NCBI RefSeq assembly: GCF_000150275.1
Contig: NW_002060972.1
Location: 66,857-130,856, forward strand
Direction: 5' to 3'
Length of the DNA: 64,000 bases
Source: Trichoplax adhaerens
Lineage: Eukaryota; Placozoa; Uniplacotomia; Trichoplacea; Trichoplacidae
Part shown: piece by piece, positions 11,072 through 24,684 of the stretch
Layout: every line of letters begins with the position of its first letter
How positions within the stretch are numbered: position 1 is the stretch's first letter
Notes under the pieces: model-generated
The model's input: only the letters and a program-made list of their open reading frames with translations
Database searches by the model: none
What the model was told of the DNA's origin: nothing
Made by a program: the position numbers and the translations under genes

Positions 11072-14000
11072 ATGGAGATTTGTGCCATTAACGGTGAAGA
11101 AATTGAACTGCCGACGGTGTTGATTGAAAATGTAATGGATAAGTATTGAGCTAATGCTGATCACTTGTAAGTAGTGGAGTTTGGTCTGCAGCAGCAGAGT
11201 CAATCAAGTAGTATTGTCTGTAGGAAAAATGGCTTACAGGTATAGTAATTATGTCGAATATTTGGTGGAGGACAACGATGATAGGACGACTGGAGGTCAG
11301 CGATGAAGACGACGTCGAGTAGGAAGGAGGAGGAGGGCAAGAAAGACTAGTTTAGTCATTGGAAGAGCAGTCTTGGACTGGTACAGAAGGGATTGAGGAG
11401 GTCAATTCATTTTTTTCACTCAATCATGTCAACATCAGCTCGATCGATCGTCATGGAGAGAACTGAAATGGTTTGGACTAACTACAAACTAGCGTTGAGG
11501 ACAAAAAGTTGTTTCTAGACAGTATTTAGCGTAGAAGACAAAAAATGATGGCTATATGGTCGTTAGCGTCAAAGACTAAACGCTACTTCTACACAGGTTT
11601 CAATCAGAAAGAGAGATTGGACGATCGTGCTTGCAATGACAAATTCGAACTTAAATGAGTGGAGATGGGTCATCTTTTCCAAGTCTGACTAATCTCTTGC
11701 TGTAGATCCTTACGATCCATGTCAACTGAAATGGCTTGTACTAACTAATGACTAGTGTAGAGGACAAAAACTTGTTTCTATACAGTAGTTAGCGTACAGG
11801 ACAAAACGTTGCTTCTAGACAGTATTCAATGAGAAAGAGAGACTCAACGATCGTCGTTGCAATGACAAATTTCAACTTGAATGAGTGGAGAAGGGTAATC
11901 TTTTCCAAGTCGGACTAATCTCTTCCTTTTGATCCTTAGGAAAATGTTTTCAAAGAAGTTCTCAATTTTACCACTTGGCAAAATGTCTTAACGCAGCAAG
12001 AGAAACAGGATATGATGGTAACTGGCAAGAATAGACGTTAACATGACTTATTGCAATAACATTGATTTCTACTCCTTCCAATGACTTGATAGCAACTTTT
12101 ACCTACTGCGGAGGAAGAGGACGAAGATCGTGAAGGCATAGTCAAGTAAATTCATCAGTCAATCGCTTCATTCTACGTGAGTCATACTACTGTATTCCTA
12201 AATAGAGTCCAATCGATTTTCATTTAGATCGTTACTTCAAGGAGAAAACTTTAAATTTGGCAATCCCGTACAAGAGTTCCAACATAAATTACGTGGTAAG
12301 ATAGCTATTGACATGCAATCATCGTCAATCACTGAATTAAAGTGATTCGGACGAATACAACCTGATTTCATTCAATTCAAGAATAACATTTATTGCTCGT
12401 ACTTGCCTAGCTGGCTATTATGCCCCCGAAGTACGAAAATATCATGTAATGTGCCAAAACGTAAAGAAAAAGGAGTTTGAGGTGAGAAAGAGAGTCAGCA
12501 AGAGTCCTGGTCGTACCACTTCTTTAAAAGCTGTCATATAATCAATCTGGTTGCTTGAAGCATTGCTCTGCAATGCAAGATCACATTTAGCGAAAGTAAC
12601 ATAGCCCATCACCTACTGTATTCATCAACACTTGGTCTGCAGTTTTATCGAGTAGTCAACCAACCAAAAGAATCGAGAATGTTGTACAGTTTTGATAATC
12701 ACTAAAGTAGCTCATGATATAGGAATGGAAATAACGAAAATTATACCCGTTGTCACAGATGCGTTATCCTACTATTCTACAACGACTTACACCATTATAG
12801 TTCTAGTTTTACTTATTGCAAATAGTCCACGGTACCGTATGTAGATTGGAATGCCGTCATGGTCAAGATTCATTTTCCGAGTACCTTAAATACTTTGCAT
12901 TGTCACCCTGACTGCCAAGACAAATTTTCTACCTTTTCCTCTACATCCGGAACCTAATTCATTCCATTTTATTCTTGATAGGAATATTTACGTAAATATT
13001 ATAAAACGCTTCTGATCGATGCTTTAAAATCACGTCAAGTAAGTGATATAAACTTGTACAAGTGGATTGCCTGTATAAAGTTACTACATGGTATACTTTT
13101 GTCTACTACTGTACAAATTTGAATTGCGTTCACGACTACGTAAGTGTAGCATTCTTACATGCTTACAGTATCTAATCATGGCTTATTCTTTAACGTACAG
13201 CATCTTGTTCAACATGTGCGAAACTCAGCACCGGATGAACCTCTTAAAAAAAGGTATAAAACGATCATGAATATCTCCTGTGCATTTCTGATCAAAAATG
13301 GATGCGTGTGTAATTTGGACTAGCACGTAGTAACAAGCGTACGACACTAAAATTTATATACTTTCTCAACTCCAAATAATCATTGCACCCTTTATTGTAG
13401 GCGAAAGCAAAATCATATTGATAAAGTAATCTGTTCTAATCGCCTTAGTGCGACCGTACAGAAAAGATATAAAAGGTTTGTCTATTTTCATTTTTGGTCT
13501 ATGAACCGATATCTCCAGCTTATACAAGTATTACATTGCAACACGTTACTATTTCGAGCAATGATTACAATATCCATTATCTAAGGCTTCTAATTGAAAC
13601 GAATTAATCTCTTCTCTAGTATCCTAAGTGATTGCTTTAAAGAATGTAACGTAAGTTCCCTATTAAATCAAATATGTATTTAGCTCATTCTTTGTTGGGC
13701 TTACTTCAACGCCCTCCTGAATGTATCCAAATTTAGTCTTTGTAACCGAGAACCCAATTTCTTTCACTTTAGTTGAACGAAAGTGAATTTGATGATGACG
13801 ATGTTACGCAAAATACATTCGGTACGGTACTTCAGTAATTATGGACGATACAGAGTTGTCAGGGATAGATCTCAATTTAATCTTTGGTCTCGTTATGTAG
13901 ATGGTAATAATGAAAATAAAAATAGCAATCTCACAAATGGCAATGACCACATGGCACATGAACTCGATGCAACGTACAATCGTATGTTATACAAGCAAAA

Positions 14001-17000
14001 ACGAAGAAATCGTCAAGAACCTGTAAGAAACTTGATTATCTTGTAAACTAGGATATTAACCAATAAATTGCGGCATGTTATCATTGACCCTTTACAGTAT
14101 TTTAATTGGAACTAATCTTGTAATATCCAGGATAGGAGAAAGCCTACATCTTCAATAGCGGAAATATTTATGAGAACTTATCCGAGTTATAAAATTTACG
14201 AAATTAACGGTACTGATTACAACATTCATACTTATTGTCGGTAAAATGCAGTAATCGTTAAGATGATGGGCATAATCGACTTTAAATCCAATGGCGATCT
14301 AGGTATCCTACCGGTGAAAGAAAAAGTTATCAGAAAAAGGAAAAGCAAAAACTCATCGCTACATGCGAAGTAATTTAGCTTGCATTTCTAGTCATTGATC
14401 GAAACTGTCAAAGTCGTAATCCTATTTCAATTTACAGTGGCGAAGTCCAAGTTCCTAAAACTTGTTCAAACTATTTTGGCCTTATACGAAATATATTTAA
14501 AGGTCTTCCAGAAAGAAGAGGTTCCACTAAAACGGTAAAACATGAACTATTTTGCGGATATTCATCTAATTGCTGACAAATTTGGCGATTAACTGAATTT
14601 CGTGCTTTAATTGATCGCAAACTGATCTATGTCATAGATTGAAGAACGGATTGTTGCTTGGCAGGTACGACAATATTACATTTTTAGAATTATAGGCTTT
14701 ACGTAACTCTAGCGCAAAGTTGTAATGTGCTGTTCCCTTCATCAATTTTAACAATTTTAATAACTCAATCTCACTGTTTCATCTGTTTCATCTCAGAAAT
14801 CTGGTAAACGAATGGACGACAATGCTGACTGGGTAACTCAAGTAGATGATTGGTCGGAATTAGTTACTTCTGGTTTACGTTACCTGTCTGCCGATGCTGG
14901 ATGTAAGCGACAGAAATAGTTCTATAAATATATTGCGATTGTAATCATTGTGTCATATTAAATACCTTAATGTAAGCTAACAACATTTTTAATTGAAGGA
15001 CAGTATAGTCGATAAATTGCATTATAATTATCTATGCGACATGCCAATTCGCTATTGACGTTTAGTTGAGGCACATTGAAATGTGTTTCGTGCTAGTTAT
15101 TTTGCTGCATACTTGATAAACTGCGGATAAGGCCCAAATTTATGTTCACGTGAAATACAGTATAAAGGTACTGTAATGGTTGAAGTATCATCGAGAGTTA
15201 CCATACCATATAATACTTGGCATTGACATAATATAATATGGTAATAGTTGGTATTGCGCATATGGTATCGTGACAAATATCGATCTTATGCAGTGATGAT
15301 ACTGTAGGAATAGATATCGTAATCTAGTGTTAGTAACCCAGTATAGTAGCTTATAAATGCTACTTTATTTTAAACCAGAGGGATCGCTTATAATTCACTA
15401 GTATCGATAATCAAATACAAAAATTTAATATTCTACTTGCTCTATTATTAATTATCTTACTTTTTTATATCAAGTCAAACAATCCTTGATTAACAGCTTA
15501 AATTGTGAAATTTTTTTATTTGTAATAGCTGTTTCGTCAGTCGCTCCAATACCTGGCTTTGTACCATATGTGGATTTTCGAGAAAGAATGCAACAATGGA
15601 AATGGACAGGTCAAGATTGATGATATTAAAGACATTTTATTCATGTTCTGAAATATGTGCTCATAACGTACAGGTTCCAAACGAGATTCTGATGAAATAT
15701 TAGAGCCTTTCTGTCAGCACTGGTTCGATACTCGAGACGACGAAATGGTATTACTGCTACTCAATTACAGTATTAATTTATTTATTTATTTGAAAGTAAC
15801 CCCTTTCTTGGAAATACCGTATGATTGTTTTATTTTTTTGACGGAAGTACTAATTCATTGCAAATAATCATTTAGGAAACTGTTAATCCTCTTGCTAATC
15901 TTCCGTTACCCGGGAGGTGAGTTGCTTTGATGATGGTATATTAAACTGTATAATGATAACTAAATTACAATTTTATGTATCATTTTAGTCAAACAGAATA
16001 TATTGTTAAACCAAGTTCAGATATTGATAAAGAAGCTTTTAGAAATCAGGTATTTATTAGCACTGCCGTTTACCACTGGCTACACGACCCTTGTGTATCT
16101 ATTGATAAGTTCTTTCGTTGCCTATTTTTAAAAATTTAGGAGCAAGTTCGATATTCAAATCCTCACCGAGCATTTACCTATCGTATGCATGACTATGATT
16201 CCGTTGTTGGACCAGTGAAGGTTAGAAATTTTCTGCTTATAAAGCAACAATAGTCGCATTTGGTATTTCTATGTCGATCATCTTAAACAACCTTGGGGCA
16301 TTAATGTATTATGGCAATCAATTTTACAGGGTATTTATGAAAAACAGATCTCAGCGTCTAGTAAAGCTAGAGAACATGCTCTCTTAAAACAGGATCGTCC
16401 ACCGTTTGTTACCATACTGACTATAGGTTTGCTATATGCTTGTAAGGCTGTCACGGTTAACTAAATAGCGGTTCTATTTCTTTCTTGGATGTATAAAATG
16501 ACTCCAATTTTACGCTTTAACAGCCCGTGATGCCGCAGCACGCTTGCCGAATGGAGAAGGAACCAGAGCTGATGTTAGTTGTTCATCGTGCATTGCTTAA
16601 TTGTAAATAGAATAAACAAAACTATTCGTCTGGAACTTTATTTTTGCTTGCAGATTTGCGAGTTGCTAAAAGATTCTCAGTACCTTGTGGAATGCTCTGA
16701 TAGCCAGGTTTCTTACTACTAATAGATTGTCTATTAAGCTATATTTGATGATAAAATTATAAATGCTTACATAATAGATATATCACCAGAAATACTTAGT
16801 ATTTCTATATTAAAACGTAGATAAATTCCGTGGTTAGTGGTGCTTTGGATCGATTGCATTATGAGAAAGATCCATGTGTAAAATATGACAGTAGCAGAAA
16901 ACTTTGGGTATATCTTCATAGAAATCGAACTGAAGAAGAGTTTGGTTTGTATATTAACGGAGTTACATCGAGTTCTAGCTTTATGTCCTTTATCTCCTTT

Positions 17001-17694
17001 TATTTAATTAATAATTAAAGATATTTTAGTAACGAGCCAATTTTCATCAAATGCTCTCCAGAACGTATACACAACACGCAGGCTGCAGCCTATCAAGCCA
17101 AAAAGGGAGTTACCAAATCCAAGGCACCAAAATTGCAGGTACTTTCGTGTCGTCATTACACATTTGACGGATTAACTTAATCTTAATAATCGCTGAGACT
17201 AAGAAAGCTGTTATTTCAAATCATGAAGTATAAATGCTCTTTTTGCACTACAGAAATCGACTGCGGATAAAAGCTTTTCCCTTCAGCCAAGAAATGAATT
17301 TACAGATGTGGACAACGTCAGTAAGGATGAAAATGCTTCTGATGCATCCAGCGATGAAAAGCTTTATGCTTCACCCATAAGTTCTCAGAAGAGTAGATCC
17401 ATTGATGATCAACTCTCAGAAGATTTGGTAGTAAAATCTACTGCTAGCAGTGCGGGCACAAAAACTAAATTGATAATAAGTAACACTAAAACCTCAGAAT
17501 CCTCTGTAAAATCGGAATTTCCAAGCGAGCAGAATTCTAGTCCATATGAAAATCATGACGAAACTGACCTACTGCCCGATGGATCGATTAGTTCTAAAGT
17601 ATCAGAAAATGATAGCGATAGTTTATCAGATGCTGAAGATTATCTTGATGGAAGTGACGACGTTATGATGAGTCTCGATGATGAACAATTCTGA
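11072..17694 (+). CDS. NFRKB: NFRKB-family subunit of the INO80 chromatin-remodelling complex
   Basis: About 25 short exons follow the family from end to end. Well-defined ones are 11072-11131, 11940-12017, 12093-12145, 12228-12295, 12411-12481, 12982-13038, 13201-13253, 13401-13475 and 13620-13650; these encode the N-terminal globular region (TTWQNVLTQQEK, GENFKFGNPVQEFQHK, APEVRKYHVMC). Middle exons lie at about 13773-14022, 14132-14210, 14240-14370, 14437-14537, 14643-14666 and 14795-14900. From 15529 to 16943 come FVPYVDFRERMQQWK, FTYRMHDYDSVVGPVK, AAARLPNGEGTRAD and the winged-helix region VVSGALDRLHYEKDPCVKYD, almost identical to vertebrate NFRKB. The last exon (17254-17694) encodes an acidic, serine-rich tail. 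The long Pro/Thr/Val-rich C-terminus of the vertebrate protein is absent. NFRKB is a nuclear INO80 subunit that can bind the deubiquitinase UCH37. One frame inconsistency near 13810-13835 is unresolved, and exon edges at 14132-14370 are approximate. Confidence 0.92.
11460..11940. repeat. Two tandem ~240-bp copies inside NFRKB intron 1
   Basis: Intron 1 (11132-11939) contains a duplicated block. The first copy runs about 11465-11705 and the second about 11725-11940. Both hold AGAAAGAGAGA, CGATCGT, TTGCAATGACAAATT and ATCTTTTCCAAGTC. The second copy supplies the functional splice acceptor at 11938-11939. The first copy ends in a similar pyrimidine-rich stretch with TGTAGATCCTTA at 11700-11712, so it could act as a decoy acceptor. 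Confidence 0.8.
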
Positions 17695-18438
17695 ATTTTT
17701 TGTTTTAGTATCAATGATTATTTCTCGAATTTACTGTACATGTTATTCCATGCTATTTCGCACCTTAATTTACTATATGAAATGTAGAGTCTAATAGTTT
17801 AGCACTGTTTTATAATGATGCCTAGAAAATGTACAGCTAATTCAATCGGGGAAGAAAAGAGGTCAGCCGCAATGGAAAAGAAGGCTGCTAAATACAAAAT
17901 TATATGTGCTGCTTTAAACTGTAATTACAGCTGTAAAAATGTAACTATGATTTGACCAAATAATCACCTCTGTTTCAAAAATAAAACTATTCATAAATTA
18001 TCTTCGAATCTTACTATTTTATTCTTTTCTGATTAGTTGCAACTTTCAGATCCGAAAAGTTGCAACGCATAATAATCACGAAATCAATATGATACCATTA
18101 AAATGCGTTCTCGACTGACAATGGTCGGCAGATTACAGCAATAAGTTAGAGCTGGTGTAGGTAACAGACCGGTCAAATTTTACGCACCCAAAGATATTTT
18201 CATATATTGGTCGCATTAAATATTTCTTATTGAATAGCATATATGTTATGATGATTGCAACACTGAAAGGCTGAAACATACTAACAGTGAAGAAAAAGGA
18301 GGGACTCCCTACATCAGCTGCTGAGTACTCATACCAATATTGTATTATGGCTATGGTGACCTTTTTGGATCACTACAACACAATACTACAACAGGATTAA
18401 CATTTAAGATTATGCCGTAATATCGATATTTGATTGTT
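17695..18438. other. Short intergenic region between two convergent genes
   Basis: The NFRKB stop at 17692-17694 and the SRPRA stop at 18439-18441 (minus strand) face each other. A candidate AATAAA polyadenylation signal for NFRKB lies at 17980-17985. A 45-codon open frame at about 17817 is lysine- and cysteine-rich but has no recognised domain, and I do not call it. Confidence 0.55.
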
Positions 18439-21400
18439 TTAACCCTTTAGTAAGGAATTGACAACAATTTGCACATTCAATCGCTTTAAATCTGCGTATG
18501 TTTGACCAGTTCCAACGAATACTATTGGTTGACCAGCTGTATAGGTCATTGATATCGCGGCACCAACCTGACAAAAAATAGAAAAATTAAATGCCTTCAG
18601 TATTATGCCGATTTTAGACAATTACAAGTTAATACTTTTCACTATAACAGTAAGCAAAGCTTTATTTATTTATATCTATACCCAGAACCGCATATCTAAA
18701 ATCATTCTGAATTTCATACATAATCTAAAGTAAAAATCAGCAAAGATATACCTTGTCATCAATAGTATCGAATTTAGTCAATAAAATGCCATCGATAAGC
18801 CGCGGATTATCACTTTTCGAAAAATCCATCATAGCATGATTGAATTTCTTCAATTGATCTACTGCTTCATTGCCAACTAGTGCTTCACCAACAAAAAGTA
18901 CCAAATCTGGTTCATTGATATGAACCAACTAAAAAAGAAAAAATGTTGAGTTTACTTATACGCCTATATCACCATAGAAACAAACGTTTTAGGCATTTGA
19001 AGGACTGAACGGCAACTAGTTAAAATGCATGAGTTATAGGCGTTTGGTTAATAGTAATATAGCATAAAAAGTCCATCTACTAATCATAAAGAAGATTGTA
19101 GTCTAATCGTTAATCTAAAAAATCGCTATTATTGCCATATGCCAATACCTTTGCTAAAGATCTCATCAAGGGCTCATTGTCTTGCATTCGGCCAGCAGTA
19201 TCAATTAGTACCACGTCAATTATTCGATCTTGAGCTAGAAATATAAATCATAGGCATTCGGACACATCTATTGTAAGTATCGATTCATATATCGTACAGT
19301 ATTATATGCAAGTAGATATAAAGTTATTTAATAAAGTCTAAAATCATAGCTTTATTTTAATCCCGTACCGAAGTTGATAGCATCCATCGCTATTCCAGCT
19401 GCATCTTTGCCGTATCCTTTTTCAAAGAGAATTACGGAAGGTTCTTCATCACCTTCAGCCGGATGCAATGCATTCAAATGGCGAACATGAGTTCGCAATT
19501 GCTCCACAGCGCCAGCACGAAAGGTATCACATGCAGCAATTAAGACACGATAACCGTTTTCCATGAGCCAAAAGCAAATCTACAATATTTTCGAATAAAC
19601 ACTAATTAAAAACTGTCCAGTGATATATGTGAATAGATAAAAATCACAAAGTAATGAGCATCGAAATACTTTAGCAAGATTTGTGGATTTTCCAACTCCG
19701 TTCACACCGCAAAATGTAATCGAATATGGCTTTTGCCGACGTTTAGCTTCCATACAGTCACGCAGTATGTCAATTTGACGTCTTGGCGACAACAGCTGAG
19801 TTAGGGATTCGGCTAAGGTTTTCTTCACTTCACTGGTGATTCCTAGACATTTCATTAACTTTAGCTTTAATATCCTGAAATATTGAAATTACATTTACAA
19901 TGATAATCATGCTGGCATGTACTTACCACCGAATGTACCGATAACTTTGCCTTCCAACTTGGTCGAGACGCTACTGCATAATTGGTCAGCGATATCAGCA
20001 GCAACATTTTTTGCTATACAAATTCCATGGAATATGAGACAAACAGAAGCAAATACGCTCAAATCAGTACATGGCTTACTTAAAAAATTTCTGAATGAGG
20101 CACTAGTCAAGTCTAGTCAAAGTTTACCACTTTACAGTTTGTCATACCTATTAAATGCTCCTTCATTTTCTCTAAGATTGGTACCATCCCCTCTTTCGTA
20201 ATTATTTTTTGTCCAGTTAGAGTTTTAAAGAATGACAACAAACCAGTTTGCTGTTTCTTGGGAGCTGGTTGAGAGCTACTGCGGAATACGTAGATATTTA
20301 TGTACGATTAAACAATATCACTGCTTCGCAACTGCAGGTATCCAGTATTAATCTTCAATATGTCATTACTACGTATGTATTAGCGTATCTATAGCATACA
20401 TACGACGTACGCTATTAAATGTATGTGTTAAGACTAAATCAGTTGTTCAAGAATTTACTTCGTAGCATTATTGATTTCTTCTTCTTCCTCTGATGATTCC
20501 TCTGAAGCTGATTGCTCTTCAACTTCTTCAAAAGTTTTTAACTGTCCCTTCATAGTTCCAACGAAACTTTTCTATAATTCGGTTAGTAAAAGTAGCGATC
20601 ATAGAAATTAAAGGGGCAAATGAAATGATAATTTCGCTGTAACTTTGAATCATTAAAATATTAAAGATATAGAAAGTCTTACGTTCACTTCGACGTCTTT
20701 ATTAGCGTTGACGTTATCCCCAGACGCAGTATTACTGCTATAATCCAGCTCGACTTGATCTCTAGTAGAACCGCCGTTCGACCATACTCTATCGGCCTTC
20801 TTATGAGGTTCTTTACTAGCTGTGCTGGTGGTTGTTTTGGATGGTTTTTGAGATCTACTAAGGAAGGACAAGATCTGAGTTAGATTGACATCATTTACGA
20901 ACAATTCAAATTTCAATAGCGCGAAGCTTTAAAGAATGTATAAAATACAGTAATAAGCGCACATCTTTATATTTTACATTTCATTTGAAATATTTTTTAC
21001 CTCACTCTTCCTTTCGGTCCAGTTCGAGGTTTCCCACTAGCCCTTGGACTAACATTTCTTGCAACTTGCGGAATAGTAGGCGAAGCGGATTCTGCTACTA
21101 CCCCGTTACTGCCACTGCTACTATTGTTAGCTAGTAAATTGTAATAATGATATTATAGGCAAATATCAGCTAAAGCATAATCGCTGCTGAAACAACGATT
21201 AGGAGCAAAGGTGATCGTATCTTACATCATCAAACTAGTTAATAATAATTCAACACAATCTGTTAAGCAATTTGAAGTAAGTATTGGCATGACACTAGTG
21301 TAACAACGAAGCAGTCACTGATATCATAAATCATTATATTACGTTCTTCGTAGTCTATTTGTACCAAAGGTTTTTACTAGATGCTATTTAGGTATTTACA

Positions 21401-23598
21401 TTGCAATCTAATATATACTGAATATGGCAGGTGTCACACTATATAGATATAGCAGCTTCAGATTAAAATTACTTGGTAATCAGCAAAGCCAACACAATGA
21501 ACGAAGAATTACAAAAAGTGTTTGGCAACCAAATTAGTAGTAACCAATTGTAAATCTATAGTGAAGAGACGTACCTTCCAGAACAGGAGCATCGTTAGAC
21601 TCGTTATTATTCTTTTGATCGACTTTCAGTGAAGCAATTGTCTTTCGAGATTTCTCAGACTCTTTAAAAGTCCTCATCTTCTTTGGCTGTGCTTGCTTCA
21701 CTTTGTGTTCTTCAATGACAGACTTCAAGATGGTTTGATACTCAACATCAAAATCAAACTTCCGATATGTTCCAGTAGATAATCTGTCTTTGTATTTATC
21801 CCGAAAAGCCAGGTGAACATCTGATATTAGCTTGTCAATATAAAGTAATTGCACTATTTTCTGATAGGCAACCTAAAATGGATTGATGAAATGTAGCGTA
21901 CTGTTAGTGAAGCATGCGAAATATAACTATTGTCGCATACGATTAAGCCTGTATTAAACTAAGGCTGAGTGAATTAAGGTTAATCCAGGATGTTACTGCA
22001 GTTTCCCGATTAAATCAATCAGCAAGTGATTCGAAAATACAACATCGGCCTATTGAAGTATGTTGGACAGTACAATCACATATTTAAAACAGAATTACTC
22101 CATTGGCATAATCAATAATCAGTTAAAGTTGATTGTATTAGTTTACGGCCATCTGCAGCAACAGCAACAAAATCATTTTTATAACAAATAACAAAAGCTT
22201 CAGCGTTGCGAGTGTTAACATTATAAAATGTAGTGAAGTGGCTGATGTTAATTTTCATCACTAATTGTAACGGATCACGATGACATTCAATGAGATAAAA
22301 GACTGATTTTCGTTAATAATTAACCGTTGTAAAGGGATAAGTCGACTACACTTGATTAATTAATTGTTCGTAAAACTGATGAATGCAAGACTTTGGTTGA
22401 TATCAAGTCGGCTTTTCGATAAAAGATGAGCTAACTATACACTTGATATTGCCTAAACATTGTAACAGCATGAAATTGATATATACTAATGGGTTCCGTT
22501 CGCTAATGTCCCGTTTGCATGTAACTTTAGTATAACATACGAGTAAGTCATGGTTAGGAAATAAATGAATTACTTTAATACAGTGTAGGGCAGGTATCCT
22601 GAAAGCACCGCTGTTATTTTGTAAAAGATAACAGTAGTAAACAGAAAATAAAATTACAATCATTGGTATTCTCAAATCGAATCTTAATCAAAAATTCGTT
22701 CAGCCGACAGTACGTTGTTGATTCAGGAATGTATTCATAGCTATACAGTATACAAATCATACTTTCTCAAGTTAATGAATTGAATCACGGATGATTACAA
22801 TATGGATGTATCACCTGTAAGCCTATGTAAAATTACTATTTATGTATTGAGTATCGTCTATTGAAATCATTATGATGCAAACTTACCACAAAGACCAGTT
22901 CAAATTCATTATCCAGCTTATACTGTAATTCGAGACTGTCATGGGTAAAGGTTGACTTGCCAGTGCGCTCCTATATAGACATGAAGAAGAAATAGATTAT
23001 GCAACAGTCTGAATATTAGAGTCCCTACTAACATCCGATGATAGCTCCAAGGGTGATGTATAACATAATGTAGTATGATGATAGGATTTATTGGCTTTTC
23101 AAGCAGTTCAACACGCTGTAGCCCCTTGAAGTTGAAATATATGGTGAATGAGCGTTGGATGGCTGCAACGCCTAAGATCGTTGCAGTTTCTATGGTTTTG
23201 GTAGTATATAAGCGTCGATTGCTGTTCAGAATCATCGATGGTACCGCCATCCTATCTACATGCTATTGTTTGACCCTCTATAGTAACAGGGTGACTACTA
23301 CGACTGTATTTTTATTTCAAATTCTCAAATACAAAGCAATTATTTCATATTGATCAAGGGGCAAGATCCCATTTCATCCGTTCAAGCCCTTTGAATGAAC
23401 GTTTTTCCTGGGTTGGCTGGGAGATTTTCTACCCTTATCGTTTTGAAACCAAATCATTTTGTTAAATTGGGTGATTTTTACCTGAAGAATAACGTCCCGT
23501 ATTAAAGCATTAACTGGCTCTGTAAACGAATGCTGGATGCCTTGAAAGCACCATAAAACGATCCCACTCTTAGTGAAGATGGTGAATAGATCCAACAT
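18439..23598 (-). CDS. SRPRA: Signal recognition particle receptor subunit alpha (SRP receptor GTPase)
   Basis: Thirteen exons (5' to 3': 23598-23482, 22970-22887, 21872-21575, 21130-21001, 20857-20683, 20571-20459, 20278-20148, 20013-19927, 19842-19670, 19579-19369, 19234-19149, 18928-18752, 18567-18439) join in perfect phase to 636 residues, matching the ~638 usual for animals. The start [20 protein letters not shown] is the conserved beginning of the SRX longin-like domain that binds the beta subunit. A charged linker (about 140-310) contains an acidic EESSEEEEE patch. The N and G domains carry GVNGVGKST (about 424-432), DTFRAG (454), DTAGRM (518), TKFD (586) and GTGQ (613). The protein docks SRP-ribosome complexes at the ER membrane and hydrolyses GTP jointly with SRP54. 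All GTPase motifs are intact. It overlaps no other gene; upstream lies a triplicated block. Confidence 0.98.
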
Positions 23599-23684
23599 GG
23601 TGGCAGTCTTTGTCAGGGATTTGTCGTTCAAGGCGAGTAACTAACGAATGACTGCGATCAGACTTCTCTAGTGCTAGTATAATC

Positions 23685-24527
23685 GTATTATTATTATGAT
23701 AGGGTGCAGTCATGGACGACTGTACGGAAGAAGAACTGGACTGATCACTCCCTCGGACAGACGGATGTTTCTAGCCCAAAAGAAGCCGTCGATTTCGCAA
23801 AAGGGCTGCTGTACTGTATTGGCTATGCCTCTACCGTGTTGGTTTTATAAATCATGGGTACTCATTGAAATAACTTCTCCAAATGTTATAGAACTGTTTC
23901 CAAGTGGAACTTACTAAAATGGGCAATAAAATTCAAGGCAATATTACTTAATTTACAGCAATTCGTATTCGTATTATTATGATAGGGTGAAGTCATGGAC
24001 GACTGTACGGAAGAAGAACTGGACTGATCACTCCCTCGGACAGACGGATGTTTCTAGCCCAAAAGAAGCCGTCGATTTCGCAAAAGGGCTGCTGTACTGT
24101 ATTGGCTATGCCTCTACCGTGTTGGTTTTATAAATCATGGGTACTCATTGAAATAACTTCTCCAAATGTTATAGAACTGTTTCCAAGTGGAACTTACTAA
24201 AATGGACAATAAAATTCAAGGCAATATTACTTAATTTTACAGCAATTCGTATTATTATGATAGGGTGAAGTCATGGACGACTGTACGGAAGAAGAACTGG
24301 ACTGATCACTCCCTCGGACAGACGGACGTTTCAAACCTAAAAGAAGCCGTCGATTTCGCAAAAGGGCTGCTGTACTGTATGGGCTATGCCTCTAACGTGT
24401 TAGTTTTATAAATCATGGGTACTCATTGAAATAACTTCTCCAAATGTTATAGAACTGTTTCCAAGTGGAACTTACTAAAATGGACAATAAAATTTAAGGC
24501 AATATTACTTAATTTACAACAATTCGT
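23685..24527. repeat. Three near-identical ~280-bp tandem units just upstream of SRPRA
   Basis: Units begin with ATTATTATGATAGGGTG at 23690, 23973 and 24251, giving spacings of 283 and 278 bases, and the third ends near 24527. Differences are few (for example GGGTGCAGTC against GGGTGAAGTC, and TCTAGCCCAAAAG against TCAAACCTAAAAG in the third unit). The array starts fewer than 100 bases from the SRPRA start codon on the opposite strand, so it lies where its promoter and 5' UTR are expected. A 73-codon open frame in the first unit is not kept intact through all units. Confidence 0.92.
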
Positions 24528-24684
24528 CCATTGGAAATGAACCGTTTGCATAGACTAAAGTACGATCAGAACGAAAGTATTTTGGCAGGATATTTTGACC
24601 AGACAAATCCGAAAATGTCTGTCCGTCCAAAGGTGACGAGCATTCAACAGTATTACAGCGCGGTATCCATAGAGATCGGCATGG

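Noticed and set aside
17817-17955. Short Lys/Cys-rich open frame after NFRKB
   Set aside because: About 45 codons, in the likely 3' UTR, with no recognised motif.
19917-20201. A 94-codon plus-strand frame opposite SRPRA
   Set aside because: It is the antisense shadow of SRPRA exons 7-8 and the intron between them.
22939-23353. Overlapping ~100-codon open frames on both strands
   Set aside because: Apart from the true SRPRA exon 22970-22887, which is in a different reading, they lie in SRPRA intron 1 and show no domain.
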